59,533 bases of DNA, from contig JBOGDS010000013.1 of NCBI GenBank assembly GCA_050743075.1, positions 1-59,533 on the forward strand. The letters run 5' to 3'. The first letter of the stretch is position 1, and every line of letters starts with the position of its first letter. Below, piece by piece: positions 9,561 through 17,286 of the stretch. Source of the stretch: JBOGDS01 sp050743075 (lineage in GTDB: Bacteria > Actinomycetota > Actinomycetes > Jiangellales > Jiangellaceae). The notes under the pieces were generated by a model. The model was not told the DNA's origin, made no database searches, and saw only the letters and a list, made by a program, of their open reading frames with translations. The translations under genes and the position numbers were made by a program.

Positions 9561-12125
9561 CTACTCGGTGGTGATCGCGCGCAGGACGTCGAGCCTGGCC
9601 GCGCGTCGCGCCGGCCAGACCGCGGCGAGGATGCCGACGAGGGCTGCCAGGACGACGAACGCGGCCAGCCTTGGCCACGGAATCGCCAGGACCTCCAGAC
9701 CTTCGCCCGAGAGGGCGCTCTGCAGGGCGACGCCGAAGACGACGCCCAGCACGATGCCGAGAACGGCGCCGAGGACAGCGATGGCGACCGACTCCCAGCG
9801 CACCATCGTGCGCAGCTGGCGCCGGCTCATGCCGACGGCGCGCAGCAAGCCGACCTCCCGGGTGCGTTCCATCACCGACAAGGCGAGCGTGTTGACGATG
9901 CCGAGCACGGCGATGAGGACGGCCAGTCCGAGCAGCGCGTAGACCAGGCTGAGCAGGCGGTTCACGGGCGCCCGCTGCTCCTCCTTGAACGCCTCCTGGT
10001 CCTTCACCGTGACCGTGGGGAGCTGCGCGGTCAGCTGCTCAAGCTCTGCCAACACCCGTGCCGGGTCGGCATCCGGTTCCGCGACCACGTAGACGAAGCT
10101 GTCGGCCGGCGTCACACCACCACTGCTCAGCATGTCGAGCGGAATGACCACCTCGCTGCCGATGACGGGGTTGTCGACGAAGACACCGGCGACGCGTAGC
10201 TGCCGGTTGCCGGCAGGAAGCGTGACGACCAGTGCGTCACCGAGGCCCAGCCCCTCTCGGTCGGCCAGCTCGGTGCCGACGAGGACGCCGTCGTCGCCCA
10301 GGTCGAGCGCCCCCTCGGTGACGTCCACACGGACGGCTCTGGCGAACGCCGCGGTGTCGAGCGCCGCCACGTTCGCGTCCGATCCGGCCACCTGGCCCGC
10401 CTGCCAGCGAACCTGCGCGACGTCGGCCACGCCGTCGAGCACCGCGGCATCGGCCGCCACACTCGGCGAGAAGGGTTGGGCTACGGCGTTGGAGATAACG
10501 AAGTCGGCCGAGAGGTCGTCCTCGAGCGCAACGTCGATGCTCTTGTTGGTCGACTCGCCGATGACGGCCATCGCGGACACCAGGGCGAGACCGATCATCA
10601 GCGCAGAGGCGGTGGCGGCGGTGCGGCGTGGGTTGCGCAGCGCGTTCTCACGGGCCAGGTGCCCGACGGTCCCGAGCAGGCGCGGGTAACCCGCGGCGAT
10701 GACCCGGACGACAGGGCCGGCGAGGATCGGTGCCAGGAGCGCGACGCCGAGGAACACGCCGCTGATGCCGACGCCGACGAGCTCTGCCGCCCACGACGTC
10801 TCCAGGAATAGGCCGCCGGCCAAGGCACCTGCGCCGGCGGCGGCCAGCGCGCCGCCCAGGCCGGCGTGGAGGCTCCTCGGCGCCTGGGGCAGCGCGATGT
10901 CCTCTCGCATGGCCGCGACGGGCGCCACCCGGGCGGCCCGCCGGGCGGGTATGTAGGCAGCGGCCATCGTGACGACGATGCCGACCAGATAGGCAATGCC
11001 GACGGTGCGCGGCGCCAGGACGAGGCCACCCGGCCCCAGGTCCAGGCCGAAGGCGCTGAACACGAACTTCAACAGCTGGGCGACGCCGAGCCCCAGCACG
11101 AGCCCGACCGTGGCGCCCAGCACACCGACCACGAACGCCTCGAGCAGGACCGACCGGGTCATCTGCCGGCGGGTCGCCCCCAGGGCACGGTAGAGCGCCA
11201 TCTCCTGGCTTCGCTGTGCGACCAGGATCGAGAAGGTGTTGAGGATCAGGAATGTTCCGACGAACAGCGCAACGGCCGCGAAGACCAGCAGGAACGTGGT
11301 GAAGAAGCCGAGCGCGTCGCGCAGCCCGTCTGAGGTCTCGTTCGACGTCTCGGTGCCGGTTCTGGCCTCAAGCTCGTCGGGCAGGATGGCCGCCACGTCG
11401 GCGCGCAGCTCGTCCTGGGTGATGCCGTCGCGCGCGGCGATCGTGATCGTGGTGAACGCGTCGGCGCCGTCGAGCAGCAGCCGCTGGGCCGTCGCCGTCT
11501 CGAACAGCGCGAGGGTGGCACCGGCGAGGTTGGCGCTCTCGCCGAAGGTCGCCGTGCCGACCAGGGTGGCGTCGACGGTCGCCTGCTCGGCGCTGGTGAT
11601 CAGCCGCACCGTGTCCCCGAGCGCGTAGCCGCCCATCTCGGCAGTGCGTGCATCGACCACGACCTCGCCGTCGGCCGTGGGCGGCCGCCCCTCCGCGATC
11701 TTCAGAGGCGCCTCGCCGGTCGTGTTCGGCGCGTCCGACCAGTTGGCGCCGATGCCGGGTGCCCCGCCCCCGCTGACCACGCGGCCGCCGGTTCCGACGA
11801 CGAAAACCGAACGGTTCTCGACCACGCCGTCGGCCCGCAGTGCGCCGTCGAGCGCGGCAAGCTCGTCGACCAGCGTGGCCGGCACCGTGCGACCGTCGTT
11901 GCTCACCGCCGCGTTGCCGACGAGCGAGCTCAGGCCGGCGGCGCCTTCGGGCCGCACCACGACGTCGCCGTTGAGATCGCTGAAGAGCTCCTCGAAGGTC
12001 CGGTCGAGGGTGTCGGTGAACATGTAGGAGCCCGCGACGAAGGCGACACCCAGCACGATGGCGAACGCGCTCATCGCCAGCCGCACCTTGCGTGCGACCA
12101 GGCTCTTCAGCGTGGCCAGCAGCAC
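9561..12125 (-). CDS. FtsX-like ABC transporter permease (MacB-type mechanotransmission subunit)
   Basis: 854 aa with a GTG start 4 bp after the regulator stop. It has the two-module layout of large Gram-positive FtsX permeases: an N-terminal helix (RKVRLAMSAFAIVLGVAFVAGSYMF), an extracellular MacB_PCD-like domain (about residues 30-260), an FtsX module of helices (about 265-420, with RSQEMALYRALGATRRQM), a second hydrophobic pair, a second PCD-like domain, and a C-terminal FtsX module (MERTREVGLLRAVGMSRRQLR). With the ATPase downstream it should act on substrates at or outside the membrane, such as lipids, lipoproteins or antimicrobial peptides. The substrate is not evident. Confidence 0.92.
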   Translation of the reverse strand: MLLATLKSLVARKVRLAMSAFAIVLGVAFVAGSYMFTDTLDRTFEELFSDLNGDVVVRPEGAAGLSSLVGNAAVSNDGRTVPATLVDELAALDGALRADGVVENRSVFVVGTGGRVVSGGGAPGIGANWSDAPNTTGEAPLKIAEGRPPTADGEVVVDARTAEMGGYALGDTVRLITSAEQATVDATLVGTATFGESANLAGATLALFETATAQRLLLDGADAFTTITIAARDGITQDELRADVAAILPDELEARTGTETSNETSDGLRDALGFFTTFLLVFAAVALFVGTFLILNTFSILVAQRSQEMALYRALGATRRQMTRSVLLEAFVVGVLGATVGLVLGLGVAQLLKFVFSAFGLDLGPGGLVLAPRTVGIAYLVGIVVTMAAAYIPARRAARVAPVAAMREDIALPQAPRSLHAGLGGALAAAGAGALAGGLFLETSWAAELVGVGISGVFLGVALLAPILAGPVVRVIAAGYPRLLGTVGHLARENALRNPRRTAATASALMIGLALVSAMAVIGESTNKSIDVALEDDLSADFVISNAVAQPFSPSVAADAAVLDGVADVAQVRWQAGQVAGSDANVAALDTAAFARAVRVDVTEGALDLGDDGVLVGTELADREGLGLGDALVVTLPAGNRQLRVAGVFVDNPVIGSEVVIPLDMLSSGGVTPADSFVYVVAEPDADPARVLAELEQLTAQLPTVTVKDQEAFKEEQRAPVNRLLSLVYALLGLAVLIAVLGIVNTLALSVMERTREVGLLRAVGMSRRQLRTMVRWESVAIAVLGAVLGIVLGVVFGVALQSALSGEGLEVLAIPWPRLAAFVVLAALVGILAAVWPARRAARLDVLRAITTE

Positions 12126-12129
12126 GTCT

Positions 12130-12801
12130 CTACAACGCGCCGGGCTGGACGAGGCCGCTCTCGTACGCGTACACGGCTGCCTGCACCCGGTCGCGTACGC
12201 CGAGCTTCGTGAGCAGGTTGCCGACGTGTGTCTTCACCGTCGTCTCGGAGACCACCAGCTCGGCGGCGATCTCAGCGTTGGAGAGCCCTCGTGCGACGAG
12301 CTTGAGCACCTCGCGTTCGCGTTCGGTCAGGATCCTCAGGCTGGCCGGCGTCGGGGCGTCCGCTGCCGGCAAGCGGCTGGCGAACTGGTCCAGCAGTCGC
12401 CGGGTGATGCTCGGCGCCACGATGGCGTCCCCGGCGGCCACCACCCGGATCGCCTCGACGAGGTCCTCGGCTGGCACATCCTTGAGCAGGAAGCCGCTGG
12501 CGCCGGCTCGCAACGCCTCGACGACGTACTCGTCGAGGTCGAAGGTGGTGAGCACGAGCACGCGGGGCGACCTGTCACGGGCGGCGCGGGTGATCAGGCG
12601 CGTGGCTTTCACACCGTCCATCCGGGGCATCCGGATGTCCATCAGCACGACGTCCGGTTGCAATGCCCTGCTGTCGGCCACTGCGGCTTCGCCGTCGCCG
12701 CTCTCGCCGACGACCGCGATGTCCGCCTCGGTCTCGAGGATCATGCGGAATCCGGTGCGGAGCAGCGGCTGGTCGTCGACCAGTAGAACCCGGATGGGCA
12801 T
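12130..12801 (-). CDS. NarL/FixJ-family response regulator
   Basis: 223 aa. The receiver domain has the acidic pair D9/D10, phosphoacceptor D55 in LMDIRMPRMDG, T85/T86 and K107. The C-terminal LuxR-type HTH includes LTEREREVLKLVARGLSNAEIAAEL and ETTVKTHVGNLLTKLGVRDR. It starts 2 bp after the kinase stop and ends 4 bp before the permease start. It should be phosphorylated by that kinase and activate this operon; the cognate relation rests on adjacency. Confidence 0.95.
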   Translation of the reverse strand: MPIRVLLVDDQPLLRTGFRMILETEADIAVVGESGDGEAAVADSRALQPDVVLMDIRMPRMDGVKATRLITRAARDRSPRVLVLTTFDLDEYVVEALRAGASGFLLKDVPAEDLVEAIRVVAAGDAIVAPSITRRLLDQFASRLPAADAPTPASLRILTEREREVLKLVARGLSNAEIAAELVVSETTVKTHVGNLLTKLGVRDRVQAAVYAYESGLVQPGAL

Positions 12802-12803
12802 CG

Positions 12804-14012
12804 TCAGACCGCCACCTGGTCGAACGGGATCCGGGCCCGGACCTCGAACCCGCCGCCCCGGCGGGGGCCGACGTGCAACGCGCCGCCGTAGAGCGCGACC
12901 CGCTCACGCATGCCGAGCAGGCCGTGCCCCGGACGGTGACCGTCCAGGGCGGCGGCGAGCCCGTGGCCGTCGTCCGTGACGCGGACCGTGAGCTCGTCTG
13001 CGGCGTAGCTGAGCGTCACGACGGCGTGCGTCGGGCCGGCGTGCCTGAGCGTATTGGTCAGGGCCTCCTGCACGATGCGGTATGCGGTGAGATCGACGCC
13101 TACGGGAAGTGTCGACGGGTCGCCGTCGACCTGGATGTCGACCGGGAGGCCGGCATCGTGCAGCTTCCCCACCAGGTCGGTCAGATCCGCGAGGCCGGGC
13201 TGCGGAGAACGCGGGTCGGACTCTTCGCTCCGCTCAGCCTCCGGGCCGCGGAGCACGTCCACGATCCGGCGCATCTCGGCGAGTGCATTCCGGCCGGTGG
13301 ACTCGATCTGCTGCATGGCCTCGGCGCTGCGCTCGGGGTCGCGGCGGAGGGTCCGTCTCGCGGCGGCGGCCTGGACCGTCATGACGGAGACGTGATGGGC
13401 GACGACGTCGTGTAGTTCGCGGGCTATCCGCCCCCGCTCCTCGGCCAGCGCGGCGCGGACCTCGGCCTCGCGCGTGCGTTCCAGCCGTTCGGCGCGATCC
13501 TCGAGCTCCGCGGTGTAGAGGCGCCGGCCGCGTACGGCGCGGCCGATGCCCCAGATGCCGACGAAGCCGAACGTCGCGAAGATCACGGCCGGCGGCCCGA
13601 CGCCGACCGCATCGGGATAGCGAGCCTGGGTCACCAGCAGACTCCCGACGACCGACGCGACCAGCGACGCCAATCCGGCGAGCCCGGGGACGAACGCCGC
13701 GTAGGCGCCGGCCGAGTACGCCGCGATCAAGGCGGCGACTCCCACGACGGGTGACGCGTAGTCCCACAGACCCACCAAGATGCCGGCGACGGCCGTCACC
13801 AGCGCGACGGCCGCAGGCGCCGGCCGGCGGAACAGCAGCGGGGCAGTGCCCAGCACCGTGAGCAGCACGCCGAGGCCGTCACCGTCGCGGTAGACGATGC
13901 CACTGCCGTCGGTGTAGGTGAACAGCGAGATGACGCCGAGCACGACGAGTACCACCGTCAATGTGGTGTCGAACACCCAGGGGTTCGACCGTGGGAGGGT
14001 GCGCCAGCTCAC
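12804..14012 (-). CDS. sensor histidine kinase (HisKA_3 type)
   Basis: 402 aa from a GTG at 14012. The N-terminus has about five membrane segments (residues 15-160) with short loops and no obvious extracellular sensor domain, as in intramembrane-sensing kinases. The HisKA_3 dimerisation motif is RIARELHDVVAHHVSVM with the phospho-His in ELHD. The ATP-binding domain has NTLRHAG (N box), DDGHGL and GHGLLGMRERVALYGG. First gene of the four-gene exporter operon. TACTGT at 14024-14019 sits exactly 6 nt before the GTG, so the transcript is predicted to be leaderless. Confidence 0.94.
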   Translation of the reverse strand: MSWRTLPRSNPWVFDTTLTVVLVVLGVISLFTYTDGSGIVYRDGDGLGVLLTVLGTAPLLFRRPAPAAVALVTAVAGILVGLWDYASPVVGVAALIAAYSAGAYAAFVPGLAGLASLVASVVGSLLVTQARYPDAVGVGPPAVIFATFGFVGIWGIGRAVRGRRLYTAELEDRAERLERTREAEVRAALAEERGRIARELHDVVAHHVSVMTVQAAAARRTLRRDPERSAEAMQQIESTGRNALAEMRRIVDVLRGPEAERSEESDPRSPQPGLADLTDLVGKLHDAGLPVDIQVDGDPSTLPVGVDLTAYRIVQEALTNTLRHAGPTHAVVTLSYAADELTVRVTDDGHGLAAALDGHRPGHGLLGMRERVALYGGALHVGPRRGGGFEVRARIPFDQVAV

Positions 14013-14018
14013 CGGTCA

Positions 14019-14024
14019 ACAGTA
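14019..14024 (-). promoter_or_regulatory. -10 element of the kinase/exporter operon (leaderless)
   Basis: TACTGT read on the minus strand, followed by 6 nt and the GTG start at 14012. The spacing places the transcription start at or next to the first base of the start codon. Confidence 0.55.
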
Positions 14025-14117
14025 AGTCGGCGAACCGGCTTTCCACTCGTCCGCAGCGTCGAGCCCGGTACTCCGCCGCGAGGAGGACATCCGGCCGGGT
14101 CGGACCGGGATAGTGAC

Positions 14118-15059
14118 TCAGACGTCGACGGGAGACATGCGCGGCGACGGTGCTTCGTCGGCTGCGGCCCCGATGGGGATGCGCTCCGGTAACGGCGGAG
14201 GCGTACCGCCGAAGGCCGGGCAGAGCGCCTTGTGGGCGCACCAGTCGCACAGCCGGCTCGGGCTGGGCCGCCAGTCACCGGTGTCCGCCGCACGCTCGAT
14301 GGCGCGCCACAGGGCCGCCAGCTTCCGCTCCGTGGCGAGCAGATCGGCCTCGTCGGGCTCGTACCGCAGGATCTCGCCGCTGCCCAGGTACACCAGCTGG
14401 AGCAACCGTGGGATGCGCTCATGGAGCCGCCAGAGCACGAGGGCGTAGAAACGCATCTGGAACATCGCGCGCTGTTCGAAGGCGACCGGCGGGGCCGCAC
14501 CGGTCTTGTAGTCGACGACGCGGAGGTCGCCCGTGCCCGGCACGCGGTCGAGCCGGTCGACGTAGCCGCGCAGGCGCAGCCCCGAGTCGAGCGTCGTCTC
14601 GATGTAGAGCTCACGCTCGGCCGGCTCGAGACAGCGCGGGTCCTCGAGCGTGAAGTAGCGGTCGACGAGATCCCGGGCACCGGCGAGCCAGCCGCGGAGT
14701 GCCGACCCGTCTTCGTCGTCGTCGAACAGCGCCGCCACGTCGGGCTCGATGGTCAGCAGGTGCTCCCAGGCCGGCTCGACCATCGAGCGGGCGCGTGTCG
14801 GCGTGCGCTCGGCAGCTGGGAGCTCGAACAGGCGCTCCAGCACCGTGTGTACGACCGTGCCCCGTGCCGCGGGGCCGCTGGGCGGCTCCGCGAGCCGGTC
14901 GATGGTCCGCAAGCGGTAAAGAAGCGGGCAGGTCATGAAGTCGGACGCGCGCGACGGCGAGAGCGTCAGGGCAGGAGGCACCTCGCCCCGACCGGCCGGC
15001 GCCGCGGGAGGCGGCGACGCGACCCGCGCGGTGGCCGGTACGGGCACTCCAACACTCAT
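14118..15059 (-). CDS. RecB-family PD-(D/E)XK exonuclease with probable 4Fe-4S cluster
   Basis: 313 aa from ATG 15059; an upstream TTG at 15089 is possible but unsupported. The motif LSPSRASDFMTCPLLYRL (Cys44) and the C-terminal CDWCAHKALC supply four cysteines in the arrangement of AddB/Cas4-type iron-sulfur nucleases. Nuclease residues are visible in the helix with RGTVVHTVLE, in LRGYVDRLDR and in LRVVDYKTG (D and K of the D-ExK core). It stands alone, divergent from the M50 protease gene. Such orphan RecB-like exonucleases are common in actinobacteria and presumably act in DNA repair. TACAGT 7 nt before the ATG suggests a leaderless message. Confidence 0.88.
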   Translation of the reverse strand: MSVGVPVPATARVASPPPAAPAGRGEVPPALTLSPSRASDFMTCPLLYRLRTIDRLAEPPSGPAARGTVVHTVLERLFELPAAERTPTRARSMVEPAWEHLLTIEPDVAALFDDDEDGSALRGWLAGARDLVDRYFTLEDPRCLEPAERELYIETTLDSGLRLRGYVDRLDRVPGTGDLRVVDYKTGAAPPVAFEQRAMFQMRFYALVLWRLHERIPRLLQLVYLGSGEILRYEPDEADLLATERKLAALWRAIERAADTGDWRPSPSRLCDWCAHKALCPAFGGTPPPLPERIPIGAAADEAPSPRMSPVDV

Positions 15060-15066
15060 GCTCGCG

Positions 15067-15072
15067 ACTGTA
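15067..15072 (-). promoter_or_regulatory. -10 element of the RecB-like nuclease gene (leaderless)
   Basis: TACAGT on the minus strand, 7 nt before ATG 15059. It faces the TAGCCT of the divergent M50 gene 75 bp away. Confidence 0.45.
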
Positions 15073-15147
15073 GGCCAGCCCTCCGACAAGGACCTGACGA
15101 CACGTGTACGACGGCGTCCGCTGCCGGCGGGCGCTGCGCCGGTGACC

Positions 15148-15153
15148 TAGCCT
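15148..15153 (+). promoter_or_regulatory. -10 element of the M50 protease gene (leaderless)
   Basis: TAGCCT followed by 7 nt and GTG 15161. No ribosome-binding site is present between them. Confidence 0.5.
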
Positions 15154-15160
15154 TGCGTAC

Positions 15161-16267
15161 GTGAACGGCGGCGGCGTGCGACGGATCCCCCTGGGCCGGG
15201 TCGTCGGCGTGCCGGTGCACGTCAGCCCGAGCTGGTTCATCGTGGCGGCCGTCATCACGGTTGGGTTCGCGCCGCTCGTCGACAGCCGGCTGCCCGACCT
15301 CGGTGGGTGGAGGTATGCGGTCGCGTTCACGTTCGCCGTGCTGCTCTACGCGTCGGTGCTCCTGCACGAGATCAGCCACGCTGTCACCGCGCGACAGTTC
15401 GGCCTACCGGTCCGCGGGATCACGCTGCACTTCCTCGGCGGGTACACCGAGATCGAGCGGGAGTCCCCGACCCCCGGGCGCGACCTGGTCGTCTCGGCGG
15501 CGGGACCGTTGGTCTCGCTCGTGGTGGGCGGGATCGCGCTGGCGCTCGCTGTACCGGTCGTCCCCGGCGTCGCCGAGTTCCTCCTCCTCGAGCTTGCGGT
15601 CGCCAACCTGATCGTCGGGGTGTTCAACCTGCTTCCGGCGCTGCCGCTCGATGGTGGACACATGTTGCGCGCAGCCGTCTGGCGTGCGACCGGCGACGAG
15701 AACAGGGGGACGGTCGTGGCCGCCCGGGCCGGCCAGGTCCTGGCTGTGCTGGTGCTGCTGATCCCGTTCGTCGTATCCGGGGGAGACCCGTCGATCGTGG
15801 GGATCATCTGGGCCGGACTCGTGGCAGTCCTGCTGTGGAACGGGGCGGGCCAGGCGCTCGCCGTGGGCAAGGTACGCAGCCGGCTGCCACGGCTGGACCT
15901 GGCCCGGATGACACGTCGTGCGGCACCAGTCGCCGCGGACGTGCCGCTCTCGGAGGCGATGCGTCAAGCGTCGGCAGCCGGGGTGCGGGCGCTCGTGGTC
16001 GTGGATTCCGCAGGCCGCCCGACCGGGCTGGTCAGCGAGGCATCCGCCACGGCCACCCCCGAGGAGCGCCGGCCGTGGGTGCCGGTCGGGCAGGTGGCTC
16101 GTTCCCTCCAGGCGGGGCTCGTCCTGTCCGTCGGCATCGGTGGTGAGGACCTGCTCCGGAAGATGCGGGCGACGCCGGCGTCGGAGTACCTCGTCGTCGA
16201 CGACGAGGGCGCCGTCTACGGGGTGCTCGCCACGGCCGACGTGGACAGCGCCCTCGCGAAGGCGTAG
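15161..16267 (+). CDS. M50 site-2-type membrane metalloprotease with C-terminal CBS domains
   Basis: 368 aa. Begins with IPLGRVVGVPVHVSPSW, typical of the SpoIVFB/Rip3-like branch. The zinc site HEISH (H69, E70, H73) lies in a membrane helix and the third ligand is in LLPALPLDGGHMLR (D164). Residues about 250-368 resemble a pair of CBS domains (ALVVVDSAGRPTGLVSE and LVVDDEGAVYGVLATADVD). M50 proteases cleave membrane-bound substrates such as anti-sigma factors; CBS domains often bind adenosyl ligands. The substrate is unknown. The gene opens a rightward series leading to TrmI and the proteasome ATPase, each with its own promoter. Confidence 0.93.
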   Translation: MNGGGVRRIPLGRVVGVPVHVSPSWFIVAAVITVGFAPLVDSRLPDLGGWRYAVAFTFAVLLYASVLLHEISHAVTARQFGLPVRGITLHFLGGYTEIERESPTPGRDLVVSAAGPLVSLVVGGIALALAVPVVPGVAEFLLLELAVANLIVGVFNLLPALPLDGGHMLRAAVWRATGDENRGTVVAARAGQVLAVLVLLIPFVVSGGDPSIVGIIWAGLVAVLLWNGAGQALAVGKVRSRLPRLDLARMTRRAAPVAADVPLSEAMRQASAAGVRALVVVDSAGRPTGLVSEASATATPEERRPWVPVGQVARSLQAGLVLSVGIGGEDLLRKMRATPASEYLVVDDEGAVYGVLATADVDSALAKA

Positions 16268-16271
16268 CGCC

Positions 16272-16277
16272 TACCCT
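16272..16277 (+). promoter_or_regulatory. -10 element of trmI (leaderless)
   Basis: TACCCT followed by 7 nt and GTG 16285, directly after the M50 stop codon. Confidence 0.5.
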
Positions 16278-16284
16278 GCAGGGC

Positions 16285-17163
16285 GTGGCAGACGTGAGCG
16301 CGGTGCCGGCCCGGCGAACCGGTCCCCTTCGCCCCGGCGACCAGGTGCAGCTGACCGACCCGAAGGGCCGCCACCACACCATCACCCTCGAGGCCGGCCG
16401 CGAGTTCCACACCCACAAGGGGTCGTTCCCGCACGACGCGCTGATCGGTCTGCCCGAGGGCGTCGTCGTCACGTCGACCGGCGGCACGGCGTACCTGGCG
16501 CTGCGGCCGCTGCTGGCCGACTACGTCCTGTCGATGCCCCGGGGTGCTGCCGTCGTATACCCGAAGGACGCGGCGCAGATCGTGGCCATGGCCGACGTGT
16601 TCCCCGGTGCCCGGGTCGTCGAGGCGGGGGCGGGCTCGGGTGCGCTCACCATGTCCCTGTTGCGTGCCGTCGGTCCTGGGGGTTGCGTCCATTCGTACGA
16701 GCGACGCGAGGACTTCGCGGCCATCGCCACCACGAACGTCGAGCGCTTCTTCGCCGGCGGCCATCCCGCGTGGCGACTGACGGTGGGCGACCTGGTCGAG
16801 TCGCTGGCGACGTCGTCGAAGGAGGACGTCCCAGCCGATCGGGTCGTGCTGGACATGCTCTCGCCGTGGGAGTGCGTCGATGCCGTCGGCGGGGTGCTCG
16901 TGCCCGGTGGTGTCCTGTGCTGCTACGTCGCGACGACGACCCAGCTGGCGCGCACGGTCGAGACGATCCGCGATCACGGTGGGTTCACCGAACCCGCGTC
17001 GTGGGAGTCGATGATCCGAACCTGGCACGTCGAGGGCCTTGCGGTACGGCCCGACCACCGGATGATCGGCCACACCGGCTTCCTGGTGACGACGCGACGG
17101 CTGGCGCCTGGCGTCGAGGCCCCACCACGCCGGCGCAGGCCGGCACCCGGAGCGCAGTCGTGA
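16285..17163 (+). CDS. trmI: tRNA (adenine(58)-N1)-methyltransferase TrmI
   Basis: 292 aa. The N-terminal beta domain (GPLRPGDQVQLTDPKGRHHT) precedes a Rossmann methyltransferase: HTHKGSFPHDALIGLPEG and YPKDAAQIVAMADVFPG are near-invariant in TrmI, and SAM motif I is VVEAGAGSGALTMSLL. The catalytic segment is VVLDMLSPWE. It methylates N1 of A58 in the T-loop of tRNAs. trmI directly before the proteasome ATPase gene is a conserved actinobacterial arrangement. The C-terminal tail (PPRRRRPAPGAQS) is basic. Confidence 0.93.
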   Translation: MADVSAVPARRTGPLRPGDQVQLTDPKGRHHTITLEAGREFHTHKGSFPHDALIGLPEGVVVTSTGGTAYLALRPLLADYVLSMPRGAAVVYPKDAAQIVAMADVFPGARVVEAGAGSGALTMSLLRAVGPGGCVHSYERREDFAAIATTNVERFFAGGHPAWRLTVGDLVESLATSSKEDVPADRVVLDMLSPWECVDAVGGVLVPGGVLCCYVATTTQLARTVETIRDHGGFTEPASWESMIRTWHVEGLAVRPDHRMIGHTGFLVTTRRLAPGVEAPPRRRRPAPGAQS

Positions 17164-17243
17164 ACCGGGTGGTGCGCCAGGACGTCCTCCCGACGTGGTG
17201 GCGCGCCCGGTGGCGGTGGCTGACCAACCGTGCGCCGGCAGGT

Positions 17244-17249
17244 TAGGGT
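17244..17249 (+). promoter_or_regulatory. -10 element upstream of the proteasome ATPase gene
   Basis: TAGGGT about 38 nt before ATG 17287, with a normal ribosome site (GAGGTGAGG) in between. This is a leadered promoter, unlike those of the neighbours. Confidence 0.45.
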
Positions 17250-17286
17250 CGTGACACGAGCGACCTACGTTTGCGAGGTGAGGACG

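Noticed and set aside
17251..17253. In-frame GTG just after TAGGGT as a leaderless start for mpa
   Set aside because: Only one base separates it from the -10, and ATG 17287 has a strong ribosome site.
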